DNA from: Butyricicoccus sp. Marseille-Q5471
GTDB lineage: Bacteria > Bacillota > Clostridia > Oscillospirales > Butyricicoccaceae
DNA: 64,000 bases
Reading direction: 5' to 3'
Assembly: GCF_951230135.1 (NCBI RefSeq)
Contig: NZ_CATNVC010000003.1
Span: 62,001-126,000, forward strand
Position 1 is the first letter of the stretch. Each line of letters begins with the position of its first letter. Below the pieces are notes generated by a model. The model did no database searches, was not told the origin of the DNA, and was given only the letters and a program-made list of their open reading frames with translations. Shown here in pieces: positions 26,101-34,710 of this stretch. A program made the position numbers and the translations under genes.

Positions 26101-27470
26101 CACACGTCTGGGCGCAGATTCAGGATGGCAATATTTATAAATTCAGCTTTGGTATGCGCATGCCGGACGGCACAGTTCGCCGCAAGCAGCTGCAGTTTAC
26201 AGAGATTGATCCCAGCCGCAAAACCTTCCTGATGTCCCAAATTGATGTGGAGAGCATCTATGCCGAGCAGGAAGCGGCGAGAACCGCCTTGCAGCAGGCA
26301 CTGGAGCAAGCGGAGCAGGCGACCCGCGTCAAAACGGAGTTTTTAAGCCGCATGAGTCACGACATACGCACCCCGATGAACGCAATTATCGGATTTTCCG
26401 GCTTCGGGCTGGAGAGCAATCAGCTCCCGGAAGCCAAGGATTGCTTCCGCAAAATCCAAGACTCCAGCAAGTATCTGCTTCAGCTCATCAACGACACTCT
26501 GGATTTGAGCAAGCTGGAGGCGAATACGCTGACGGTTTACCCCGAGCCGTATATGAGTTCGGATTTTATTAAAACGCTTGAGAATATGCTGCGGCCGAAG
26601 GCGGAGAAAAAAGGCGTTGCATTTACCATTGAAAATAAGCTGTCCAATCCCAAAGCCTTAATGTTTGACAAGCTGCGCTTACAGCAGATTTTTATCAACC
26701 TGCTCAATAATGCCATTAAGTTTACCCCTGCCGGCGGGCATGTCTCGTTTAGGATTGATGTGAAGCCGAGCCGAGAAGACAATCAGCGGTGCTGCGCAAT
26801 TTTCACCGTCACAGACGACGGCATCGGCATGACGGAAAAGTTTCAGCAGAACAGGCTCTATAAACCTTTTGAGCAGGAGCGCCGCATCGAAAACACAGAG
26901 AGCGGAACAGGGCTTGGCTTGGCCATCGTCAAGGAATTGGTGACGGCAATGGACGGAACCATCTCCTGCCAAAGTGCGCCGGGAACAGGCACTGTCTTTA
27001 CGGTGACCCTTTTCCCCGAAATTGCAGATGCGTCGGACGCTTCCAAGGATTGCGCCGACGTAAGCAGCTACCATTTGGATGGAAAAAGAGTGCTTCTTTG
27101 TGAAGATCATCCGCTGAATCGTGAGATTGCCCGTAAGCTGCTGAAAAAAATCGGCGTCAGCGTGGAAATCGCGGAAAACGGGCAAGTAGGTCTCGACCTG
27201 TTTCAAGCATCCAAATACGGATACTACCATGCGATTCTGATGGATATTCGCATGCCGGTGTGCGATGGACTGGAAGCCACAAGGAAGATTCGTGCGCTTG
27301 CCCGTCCGGATGCTAAAGGCGTTCCGATTATCGCCATGACGGCAAATGCCTTTTATGAGGATGAACATAAGAGCCTGGCTACCGGTATGAATGCGCATCT
27401 GGCAAAGCCCATTGAACCGCAAAAGCTGTATCAAACGCTCCAGACCTTGATTGGGTTAAGCGAAATCTGA
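23151..27470 (+). CDS. Giant hybrid sensor histidine kinase: REC-multiple PAS-HisKA-HATPase-REC
   Basis: A 1439-residue protein. It has an N-terminal REC (D55), then about six PAS-type sensor domains (about residues 140-1040); several start with a repeated NSIPGGIAIY-like motif and one has a CPFC pair. Next come HisKA with H1070 (RMSHDIRTPMN) and HATPase_c (N box NLLNNAIKF, G1 DDGIGM, G2 GTGLGLAI), then a C-terminal REC with D1365. No transmembrane segment is visible, so it is probably cytoplasmic. GGAGG at 23139 precedes ATG 23151. It sits between two EAL response regulators and is the likely partner kinase. Confidence 0.9.
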   Translation: MKEKIMLIVDDIDVNRAVLEECFRGEFSILHAQGGHQAVQIIEQYKSRITMILLDIMMPDMDGLAVLRWLKQWGYDTIPVIAVTAESDYQLEALEAGAWDLIPKPADNRIIRARVHNVLGRSDFEGERRHSKQLLKATHEMDNLVNSIPGGIAIYKLTERRFETLYFSDGVAQLTGHTREEYAQIIGDDAASIVYAEDRHRLAAAAIATLQSGKPIDETYRIYHKNGSLVWVRLNGIVIGKEDGKPLIHAVFQIPQRMVQLYDNLVNETPSLIYVSDVHNYNLLYINHTGLRKLGKETIDYAGKKCYDFLMNRTSPCPFCKLKKMSADAYLEREFQSPQSGAIYSMRGRLADWNGIPAHVEYIQDVTETRAAEQKNVELTKQLQSVMEHIPGGMCMYRIDAAGSRPAVYNQAFIDIFGYLPEHQADALKKTDYSRVNPEDFPELKRKLDEAIEANARVNHTYRSFSEVADKYIWINLNGVIVPQEDGSKLCYASYADVTAEREAQEKLIYTQHIMDDLRQKAQSALNNYQVLVNAVPGGIAQYEMLNGQVLTRFVSDGLCELSGYAREERELMDSRDMLSITYDEDYDRLLGAIHTAIASRENLTITYRIRTKSGQPRWVNLNAAYAPGPQGECFYQAVFTDVDKLKKIEQELQENQLRYEVAIKSAGINIWEYDIQKDCLYVISNSSRIKQNCFYIENYIQSTLDHCYVRADSIPRFLRVFERLRKGEAEVTEDIWYKTTDEAGWWCERVGYTTVYDDAGKPVKAFGAGRDVTREREAEKKFHEELSYRKAGQSDNLSTIIVDLTANCILEVSSTFQTILNLAGGTAEEYFSQTAKMIMGDERRRRFNDVFTPQALLHSFGSGEFMISMELTRLYDTNKVYWVNYSVHLIQNPETKHVVAHISCVDITQEKVMQTIMETVTKTDYDSFVVVDGSTDSALDYGIGSETHLYNEHLSFEAQNEAWLNAHVCPEDLERVIAGCKITHVWAQIQDGNIYKFSFGMRMPDGTVRRKQLQFTEIDPSRKTFLMSQIDVESIYAEQEAARTALQQALEQAEQATRVKTEFLSRMSHDIRTPMNAIIGFSGFGLESNQLPEAKDCFRKIQDSSKYLLQLINDTLDLSKLEANTLTVYPEPYMSSDFIKTLENMLRPKAEKKGVAFTIENKLSNPKALMFDKLRLQQIFINLLNNAIKFTPAGGHVSFRIDVKPSREDNQRCCAIFTVTDDGIGMTEKFQQNRLYKPFEQERRIENTESGTGLGLAIVKELVTAMDGTISCQSAPGTGTVFTVTLFPEIADASDASKDCADVSSYHLDGKRVLLCEDHPLNREIARKLLKKIGVSVEIAENGQVGLDLFQASKYGYYHAILMDIRMPVCDGLEATRKIRALARPDAKGVPIIAMTANAFYEDEHKSLATGMNAHLAKPIEPQKLYQTLQTLIGLSEI

Positions 27471-27570
27471 CGGCGTTGCCATCACCTTGCACAAATCACG
27501 TCCGGCAGGACGGCTATCCCAATGAACAAATGACTCGCGAAGCGACTATGGCGATATCAGGAAGAATTTG

Positions 27571-27599
27571 TTGATTTTAGGAGAATATTCGTGTACAAT
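27571..27599 (+). promoter_or_regulatory. Promoter of the riboswitch-controlled surface gene
   Basis: TTGATT (27571-27576) and TACAAT (27594-27599) are separated by 17 bp. The predicted start near 27606 lies about 55 nt before the aptamer. The 469-bp gap between the kinase and surface genes holds only this promoter, the riboswitch and its terminator. Confidence 0.65.
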
Positions 27600-27659
27600 A
27601 AACAATAGCCGCGGGTGTATCACCCGTTGATGCCAAGCAAAGAGCAATCATTCCTACAA

Positions 27660-27750
27660 TTTCATAATTTAGCAAAGCTGTTTGAAAATCAGTGACGCAA
27701 AGCTATAGGGGCTTCTCCGAATAGGAATGCCAGCCAGTTGCAATATGTAA
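27660..27750 (+). ncRNA. Cyclic-di-GMP-I (GEMM) riboswitch aptamer
   Basis: The core matches the c-di-GMP-I consensus. There is a GCAAAG entry, a short hairpin with a GAAA loop (27673-27693), the invariant GACGCAAAGC (27694-27703), and a second hairpin containing TATAGGGGC and ending TGCCAGCCAGTTGC (27704-27741). A closing P1 helix pairs 27660-27666 with 27744-27750 (6 of 7 pairs). It lies inside an island of c-di-GMP enzymes, directly upstream of a surface-protein gene, a typical target of this riboswitch class. Confidence 0.88.
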
Positions 27751-27790
27751 CAGACTTTGCCACAGGTGGGGTCTGTTCTTTTTGTGTTTT
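27749..27790 (+). terminator. Riboswitch expression-platform terminator
   Basis: AACAGAC (27749-27755) pairs with GTCTGTT (27771-27777) around an inner CCAC/GTGG pairing, followed by CTTTTTGTGTTTT. CTGTT in the aptamer's GAAA hairpin (27678-27682) could alternatively pair with AACAG. That would make aptamer folding favour termination (an OFF switch), but this direction is only inferred. Confidence 0.75.
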
Positions 27791-27939
27791 GCTCTTTTGA
27801 AAAGCAACTGCCGTTTTACAATTTCGTCTTAGGGGAAGCGGCGTGTCACAGAATGGAATTTGTTCGGCGAGGAGGCTGATACAGTAAAATGTGCTTTAGC
27901 ACAACATTAAACAAATAGACCTATTAAACGAGAGAAAAA

Positions 27940-30696
27940 ATGAAAACAAAAGGACGAAGGCTTTTATCCATTGTCCTAACCATCTGTATGATGATTCCTC
28001 TGGTGCCGTCGTCCTTTGCGGTGTCGGCGGCAACCGGTTTGCACCTGATGAGCCGGTCAGCCGCCAGCAGATGGCCGCGTTTATGGCGCGGTACATCGAA
28101 TACTACACGGCAAAACACAAGGTGACCTTTGCCGGCACCGGCTCTGCCGCAGCCTTCAGCGATGCCGGCCAAATCGCCGAATACGCCGCCGGTGCCGTTA
28201 CGCTTTGCCGCTCCTACGGTCTCATCAACGGCAACGCCGATGGCAGTTTTGGCCCGAACGCGCTGTCCACCCGTGCTCAGGTCGCGGCAGTGGTTCACCG
28301 TCTGGCGCTGCTGCTGAGCACCGGCAAAACCGTCACCACACCCAGCAGCGGCGGCGGCAGTGTCAGCTCCTCCGTTTCCAACAGCGCCAATACCGCCGTC
28401 GGCTTTATCGAGGCTGCACAGAAGAGTGCGACAAATGTCACAGCAACGATTGAATCGACCAACAGCATCACAGTAAACGACGATATCTCGATTACCAATG
28501 ATGGCGTCCGCACTCTGACCCTGAATCTGGGCAGCGCCAGCATTGGGGACCTGACCGTCAATTCCACCGGCGCGGCACAAATCTACCTAAATGGTGCAAC
28601 GGCCTCAGTGTCCTCTCTGACGGTCAACGCGCCCAATGCCACCGTAACGAATCGTGTAACGGTGAACGGCTCAATCAATATTCATGCCGTATCTCAGAAC
28701 ACCTTTAATAATGATGCTCTCGTCAGCGCAACATCAATTTCCTGGGTGCAGGCGCACTGAATGATACAAGCGCAAATCCGGCTTCCGTTGTTGTGCGCAC
28801 CAATCAACTGGTGGCCGTGCGCGGCAACTCCACCGAAATCAATGTAACTGCGGATGGCGCTTCTCTCACACTCGCTACCACCGGGAGCGCTCCCACCATC
28901 ACCAGTTCGGCTAGCGGCGTATCACTGACTGTAAATACTGCCGCAGCTACCATCGGCGGCACGGCGGGGACGGTTACTGCAAATTCCTCTGCCCCGTCTC
29001 TGACGGTCAACGGTACTGTCGGAACTTTGAATGCCGGGATCTCCAATGGCGGCATTACCCTCAGCGGCGGCGGCGCGGTCAGCGATTTGACCGCGGGCGG
29101 CAATGTTACAATCTCCGCTGAGAGCACCGCGCTCACTGTCGCCACGATTAAGACCGCCGGCAGTGCCACCATCACTGCACCGAACAGCCAGATTGGGACT
29201 GTGGCGGTTGCGGCGGGTGGCACGCTGACACTGAACGCCAACGTGAATACCGTCACGACGCCAGCAGACGCTGAGGTTGCTATAGGCGAAAATCAAACCG
29301 TAAACACCGTCGAAGCAGGCGGTAATCTCACTTTGAGCGGCAGCGGTACCGTTGGCAGCATCGATGTAACAAAAACTGCAACGATCGCAGTCAGCGCCGG
29401 AGCTGCGGTTTCCGTCACCCAGATTACCGCGCCCGAGGGTGTAACCGTCACTACCACAGCAGCCCCCGTTACCGTCAAGGCTGTAAAACCCACCGGCGTC
29501 AGCTTTACGCCTCCCACCACCATCGGTGGGATGGGCACGATTACCGGCGTAACCGACAAAATGGAATACAAGTCGGTCGCCGCTGATTCTTGGACGTCTG
29601 TGGATGCCGACGCACCGGTCACCGCCAATGCGGGGATCTATCAGGTGCGCGTGAAGGCAACAGATACCGCACTGGCCAGTGAGGCCGTGACTGTCACCAT
29701 CCCTGCCGCTGTGGGTTTGAGTTCCGCCGCGATTCAGGGCACGCCCTGCGTGGGCCAGACCCTCACCGCCGCAGTCAATGCCGATGCCACCGGCACGCTG
29801 TCCTATGTGTGGAAGGCGGGCGGCGCTGAAATTACCGGCGCGACCGGGAAAACCTTTACCCTGACCGATGACCAGATTGGCCAAACCGTCACGGTGACCA
29901 TTTCCAACTATGGCGCAGAGGCTAGTCAACCAGCGAAGCTACCGCTGCTGTCACCGTGGACAAGACCGCGCTGACCAAGTTGATTGCCAATGGTACATGG
30001 ACGGGTACACTGTTTGCGGCGGTCGAAAATGCCGCAATCAAAAATCTGACCCTGAACGCCACCATCAACAATTCGTCCACCACTGCAAACATTGCCGGTA
30101 TCGCGGGCATTTCCAATGGTACGACTTATGAAAATGTGACGGTTACCGGATCCAACACCTCTTATCGGCCTTCCGGCATTACCTGCTACTCTGTGGACGA
30201 TAGCTTTCAGAGCTGCGACGTTTCCATGGCTTTGACAGCCCAATGCAAGAGCGGAAAATCGGCCATCGTGGGCGGTCTTGCCCAGCAAATCAGTGGAACC
30301 AGCGCAGACACTCCAGTGGTGATTGAGAATTGCCGCTATTCCGGCATAATTACCATCGACGCCGCCGCAGGCCCCAGTTCTGTGTGGGCCGGCGCAATGT
30401 ACGGCGGCACGTCCTATGAACAGGATTCGAGCGATCAATCAATTTATTTCCCGCTGACGGTGCAAGATTGCACATTCTCCGGCACGCTGAACATCAGCAA
30501 CGCCGGTGATACGAGTGTTGCAGCCTATGGCTCATGGGCAACGGAAACCTCCGGCTCTAAGACAGCGTATTTTGAAGGTCTGCTCGGCCGTGCGCACAAG
30601 GACCTTACGGTCACCGTAGCGCAGGGCGAAGACTCTAAGACGAGTGAGGCAGGTTCCCTGACGTACTCCAGCTCCGCAGCGCCTACTAACGAATAA
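27940..30696 (+). pseudogene. SLH-domain surface protein, interrupted by three frameshifts
   Basis: ATG 27940 begins a signal peptide (MKTKGRRLLSIVLTICMM, cleavage near VSAA). The frame then breaks three times. After about 28035 it shifts into an SLH domain (FAPDEPVSRQQMAAF, later YGLINGNADGSFGPN). Near 28730 it shifts into long Ser/Thr/Val-rich beta repeats, a bacterial Ig-like segment (GQTLTAAVNADATGTLSY) and more. Near 29935 it shifts into a final region (DKTALTKLIANGTWTG) that ends at 30696. Restoring single bases joins all parts. The product would be an S-layer-type adhesin under riboswitch control. Decay or sequence errors are both possible. Confidence 0.75.
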
Positions 30697-30765
30697 GCGA
30701 TCCTTCGCGGCACAGACGGGGCGCTATCCCTAACGCGCGAACAAGCCTTTTGAAATACCCCCTAC

Positions 30766-30838
30766 TGCCCCCGGACTGTTTTCCTTCCGCGGCCTTCTTA
30801 AATTTCGCCGCTTGAAAACCGGCTCCGGGGGCAATTTT
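30766..30838 (+). terminator. Terminator-like hairpin after the surface gene
   Basis: TGCCCCCGG (30766-30774) pairs with CCGGGGGCA (30825-30833) around a 50-nt loop with secondary pairing, followed by ATTTTAAAT. The loop is long, so efficiency is uncertain. Confidence 0.5.
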
Positions 30839-30866
30839 AAATCCGTTTCGGTTTAGGAGTACCATC

Positions 30867-33029
30867 ATGAAGAGAGAACAAATTTTACTGGTGGAGGATC
30901 ATCCGATCAACCGCGCAGTAATCATAAAAATACTGTCCGACTCCTATGAGGTGGTGGAGGCCGAAAACGGACGTGCGGCGCTGGACTATCTCGCATCAGC
31001 GTATCCATCGGTTTCGGGCATTCTTCTGGATTTGCTGATGCCGGTCATGAATGGGTTGGAGTTTTTGAAAGTCTACTCTCAAACCCCCGCCTATGCTAAC
31101 ATCCCCGTCCTCGTGGCGACATCGGCGCAGGACGGAAGTGATGAAAAAGAGTGTCTGAAACTGGGGGCGTGGGACTTTATCCGCAAACCTATTGATGCGG
31201 ACCTGCTGAAGCTGCGGCTGAAAAATACGATTGGCCGCAGTCAAAATGCCCTTTCCAATCAAATTCGCCATATGGCGGAACACGACGAACTGACCGGACT
31301 TTACAACCGCAAGCAGTTCCTATCAGTCACACGCCGTATGCTGGACGAAACAGATTCGGGACAGGTCTATGCGCTGATTCACGTGGATGTCAAGCGCTTC
31401 CGGCTAGTCAACAGCTTCTTTGGCGCGAGTGCGGGCGACGCGCTGCTGAAATTTTTGGCAGAGCAGCTTCGCGAGCAGTTTGCTCCTATCCACCAGTGTA
31501 CCCTCGGGCGGTTGGAAGCGGATGTGTTCTGTGCCTGCGCGCCGCTGAACAAAGAACAGATTGCTGCGATGGCCGCTCAACTGCAGCGTCAATTTGCAAC
31601 GTATCGAGCAAATTACTATCAGGAGCTGTCCTTCGGTGTCTACTGTATCACGGACCGTACCACCCCCGTTGAGGCGATGTGCGACTGTGCGGGAGAGGCG
31701 GCGAAGCTTACCAAGAACGGCTTTCAGTCGCCGGTGGTATATTATCAGCAGACAATGAGCGAGGCCGTCGTAATCGAGCAGAAAATCATGAGCGAAGCGC
31801 AGGCAGCGCTGGACAGTGAGCAGTTCGAGGTCTATCTGCAGCCAAAGTACGACCTTGCCCGGAAATGTGTTTACGGCGCAGAGGCACTGGCTCGTTGGAA
31901 CCATCCTGCACGGGGTCTGATTTCTCCGGGGCAATTCATCCCCATATTCGAGAAAAACGGGTTCATCGCCAAGCTGGACTTTTATATGTGGGAACGCACC
32001 TGCCGCCTGCTGCGCAAATGGAGCGATGCGGGGCTGAACCCCGATCCGGTCTCCGTCAACATCTCTCGCGTCAATATGTATAACCCCCATCTCGTGGAAA
32101 TTCTGCGGGCGTTGGTGGGCAAATACGGTCTCTCCCCCTCCCTTTTAAATCTGGAGCTCACAGAAAGCGCTTACATGGATAATCCGGAGCAGATGAAGAA
32201 GACGGTGGAGAAGCTGAAAAAGGCCGGATTTGTCATCATGATGGATGATTTCGGTAGCGGCTACTCCTCGCTGAACACGCTGAAAGACGTGCCAATCGAC
32301 GTACTGAAGGTTGACATGCGGTTTTTACCGGCCAACAGTTCAGACAGCCGAAGCGAGCGCATTCTGGCATCGGTAATTCGCATGGCGGGCTGGTTGGGGC
32401 TGGATGTTATTGTGGAGGGCGTGGAAACCAAGGGGCAGTTGGATTTTTTGGAGAGCGTGGGCTGCGGCTATGTACAGGGCTTCTATTTTGCCAAACCCAT
32501 GCCGGCGGAGGAATATGAAGTGTCTGTCAAAGCGCATGCCATCGACTCGCCCATCCTCAGTGAAAAACAGAAGCCGGATAATAAGGTTCTGGATTTGATA
32601 TGGTCATCCTCGGAACAGGCCAGCCGACTGTTTGACAGCATCATGAATCCGCTGGCCGTCTTTGAATTCGGCCACAACTACTGCAATCCCATGCGGGTGA
32701 ACACAGCGTTTCGCGTAATGTTCGGAGCGCTGCGGCAGGATCTGAATCAGCAGATGATTTCTACGCTGTCTAAGGCAGATACGGAGCGGATAATCAATGC
32801 GTTCCGGGCGGCTGCCGGGCAAAGAGGTGACGCGGCGACGGAGTTCTGGATGCACAACAGCACCGGGGGTCTGCTGCGATGCAGACTGCAGCTACGGTAC
32901 ATTCAGGACAGTGGAAACGGCGTTCTGCTCATGGCGCTCTTTACCACGCTCTTTGATGCGGAAACACGAAAAGATGTACCGCTGCCGACGGAGGAATGGA
33001 AGTCAGAACACAGTTCCGCCACAGAGTAG
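30867..33029 (+). CDS. Response regulator with degenerate GGDEF and EAL domain
   Basis: A 720-residue protein. REC (about 1-122) has phospho-acceptor D55. The GGDEF-like domain (about 135-290) has LEADVF at the active loop, so it probably does not make c-di-GMP. The EAL domain (about 305-560) keeps E339 in AEALARW, LELTESAY, DDFGSGYSS and VEGVETKGQ, consistent with an active phosphodiesterase. The last 150 residues look PAS-like. It resembles the first half of the regulator at 19222, so the two are probably paralogues. ATG 30867 follows TTAGGAG. Confidence 0.87.
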   Translation: MKREQILLVEDHPINRAVIIKILSDSYEVVEAENGRAALDYLASAYPSVSGILLDLLMPVMNGLEFLKVYSQTPAYANIPVLVATSAQDGSDEKECLKLGAWDFIRKPIDADLLKLRLKNTIGRSQNALSNQIRHMAEHDELTGLYNRKQFLSVTRRMLDETDSGQVYALIHVDVKRFRLVNSFFGASAGDALLKFLAEQLREQFAPIHQCTLGRLEADVFCACAPLNKEQIAAMAAQLQRQFATYRANYYQELSFGVYCITDRTTPVEAMCDCAGEAAKLTKNGFQSPVVYYQQTMSEAVVIEQKIMSEAQAALDSEQFEVYLQPKYDLARKCVYGAEALARWNHPARGLISPGQFIPIFEKNGFIAKLDFYMWERTCRLLRKWSDAGLNPDPVSVNISRVNMYNPHLVEILRALVGKYGLSPSLLNLELTESAYMDNPEQMKKTVEKLKKAGFVIMMDDFGSGYSSLNTLKDVPIDVLKVDMRFLPANSSDSRSERILASVIRMAGWLGLDVIVEGVETKGQLDFLESVGCGYVQGFYFAKPMPAEEYEVSVKAHAIDSPILSEKQKPDNKVLDLIWSSSEQASRLFDSIMNPLAVFEFGHNYCNPMRVNTAFRVMFGALRQDLNQQMISTLSKADTERIINAFRAAAGQRGDAATEFWMHNSTGGLLRCRLQLRYIQDSGNGVLLMALFTTLFDAETRKDVPLPTEEWKSEHSSATE

Positions 33030-33257
33030 GCTGCGCCCATTCACTGACAGGCAGCAACCAATCAATCGAACCCCATGTAATTCTGTGCCGAGCTTTTGAT
33101 TGCAATCCGCCGTTTGATGCCTGCCGCCCTTCTTTTTGCGTTTTTGTCGGGCGCGAGGTCACTTCTCCTAATTCTCAAATCGAAAACGGCTTCCCGCATT
33201 TATTGCGCCCATGCGTTTACCACTTATTGCTTTTTTATGTGGTGCTTTTTCATGCGC

Positions 33258-33268
33258 TATGCTATAAT
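33258..33268 (+). promoter_or_regulatory. Extended -10 promoter of rfbA
   Basis: TGCTATAAT (33260-33268) is an extended -10 element without a clear -35 box. The 290 bp between the EAL gene and rfbA hold nothing else that I can identify. Confidence 0.5.
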
Positions 33269-33319
33269 AAACAAAGGGCTTGGCCTTGCCCTAATTTTTT
33301 TCGAGATAGAGGATGTTTT

Positions 33320-34177
33320 ATGAAAGGTATCATTTTAGCAGCCGGCAAAGGCTCTCGCCTGTACCCCATGACCCGCCCGGTCTGCAAGCCGCTTCTGCCC
33401 GTTTATGACAAGCCGATGATCTATTATCCGCTTGCTGTGCTCATGCAGGCCGGTGTCCGCGACATCATGATTATCATCCCGCCCGGAGAAGAGGGTCCGT
33501 TTTACCGCTTGCTTGGAAACGGCGCACGCTTTGGCGTCAACATCACCTACGCCGTGCAGGAGGTTGCCCGCGGCATTGCGGATGCCCTGCTCATCGGCGA
33601 GCAGTTCGTGGGTGGCGACAAGGTTTGCCTGGTCCTGGGCGATAATATTTTTTACTCGCTCGACTTTGAACACTACCTCAATCAGGCGCTGACCTGCAAG
33701 GAAAGTGCCTGCGTTTTCGGCTACTATGTGACCGACCCCCGCGCGTTCGGCGTGGTCGAGTTCGATGAGGACGGCGCGGCTGTCTCCATCGAGGAGAAAC
33801 CCCGTTTCCCGAAATCCAACTACATCATCCCCGGCCTGTATTTTTACGATAATGAGGTCATGGAGATTGCGCACAATCTGACTCCCTCGGCGCGCGGCGA
33901 GCTCGAAATCACCGACGTCAACCTCGAATACCTGCGTCGCGGCGATTTGCACGTGGTAAAGCTTGACCGCGACTTCGTTTGGCTCGACGCGGGCACGGCA
34001 GATAACCTGCTGTCCTCCGGACTGGAGGTCAAGCGCGTGCAGGACGACACCGGACGCTATATCGCGTGTCTGGAAGAGATCGCTTACAACCGCGGCTACA
34101 TCAGCCGCGAACAGCTGGAGATGCTTGCGCGCGATTTGGACAAAACGCTGTATGGGCAATATTTGCAGTGTCAATAA
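33320..34177 (+). CDS. rfbA: Glucose-1-phosphate thymidylyltransferase
   Basis: A 285-residue nucleotidyltransferase with the N-terminal nucleotide-binding motif AAGKGSRLYPMT, the conserved PVYDKPMIYYPL, the sugar-binding LGDNIFY and EEKPRFPKSNY. It joins dTTP and glucose-1-phosphate to give dTDP-glucose, the first step to dTDP-rhamnose for surface polysaccharides. ATG 33320 follows GAGG at 33309. The other dTDP-rhamnose genes (rfbB, rfbC, rfbD) are not in the window, so it is an isolated copy. It is followed by yjbQ after 16 bp. Confidence 0.9.
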   Translation: MKGIILAAGKGSRLYPMTRPVCKPLLPVYDKPMIYYPLAVLMQAGVRDIMIIIPPGEEGPFYRLLGNGARFGVNITYAVQEVARGIADALLIGEQFVGGDKVCLVLGDNIFYSLDFEHYLNQALTCKESACVFGYYVTDPRAFGVVEFDEDGAAVSIEEKPRFPKSNYIIPGLYFYDNEVMEIAHNLTPSARGELEITDVNLEYLRRGDLHVVKLDRDFVWLDAGTADNLLSSGLEVKRVQDDTGRYIACLEEIAYNRGYISREQLEMLARDLDKTLYGQYLQCQ

Positions 34178-34193
34178 AAGGAGAACCAGCTTC

Positions 34194-34646
34194 ATGGCAG
34201 TATATACCGATACCAAAACCTATCAAACCAAGGCGCATATGGGCATGATTGACGTGACGGACGATTTTCGCGCCGCCATTTCAAACGCCTGCCGCGAGAC
34301 CGGCATGAAGTCCGGCATCATCACCGGCTTTACCACCGGCGGCGTCGCAGGACTGACCACGCTCGAGTTCGAGCCGGGCATGGTGCACCACGACCTCAAG
34401 GCCGCGATGGACGTTTTTTCGCCCTATCGGGACGAAACCGGCCGCGTGATTCACTACCACCACCACGATACATGGCACGATGACAACGGCTCGAGCCACA
34501 TCAAGGCGGCACTGCTCTCACCGTTCATCACCGTGCCGTTTGTCAACGGCGAGCTGACAATCGGTCCGTGGCAGAACCTAACCCTGATCGAGTGCGACAC
34601 GCGCAACCGCGTGCGCGACATCGTGTTTCAGGTTATGGGAGAATAA
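34194..34646 (+). CDS. YjbQ/UPF0047-family protein (secondary thiamine-phosphate synthase type)
   Basis: A 150-residue single-domain protein with the family's His-rich core (IHYHHHDTWHDDN, then SSHIKAALL). Members form a compact metal-binding trimer. Some rescue thiamine-phosphate synthase loss, but the true reaction is unsettled. AAAGGAGAA precedes ATG 34194. It is probably co-transcribed with rfbA and ends at a good terminator, without obvious functional link. Confidence 0.85.
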   Translation: MAVYTDTKTYQTKAHMGMIDVTDDFRAAISNACRETGMKSGIITGFTTGGVAGLTTLEFEPGMVHHDLKAAMDVFSPYRDETGRVIHYHHHDTWHDDNGSSHIKAALLSPFITVPFVNGELTIGPWQNLTLIECDTRNRVRDIVFQVMGE

Positions 34647-34650
34647 GCAA

Positions 34651-34677
34651 AAAAGAGCGCTTTATGGCGCTCTTTTT
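34651..34677 (+). terminator. Terminator after yjbQ
   Basis: AAAAGAGCGC (34651-34660) pairs with GCGCTCTTTT (34667-34676), ending in a T-run. Confidence 0.85.
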
Positions 34678-34710
34678 CAATTTTTGACCGTTTTTGTTAG
34701 GAGGTTTTTT

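Noticed and set aside
27940-30696. Programmed frameshifting in the surface-protein gene
   Set aside because: None of the three break points contains a slippery heptamer or a following pseudoknot. Decay or read errors are simpler.
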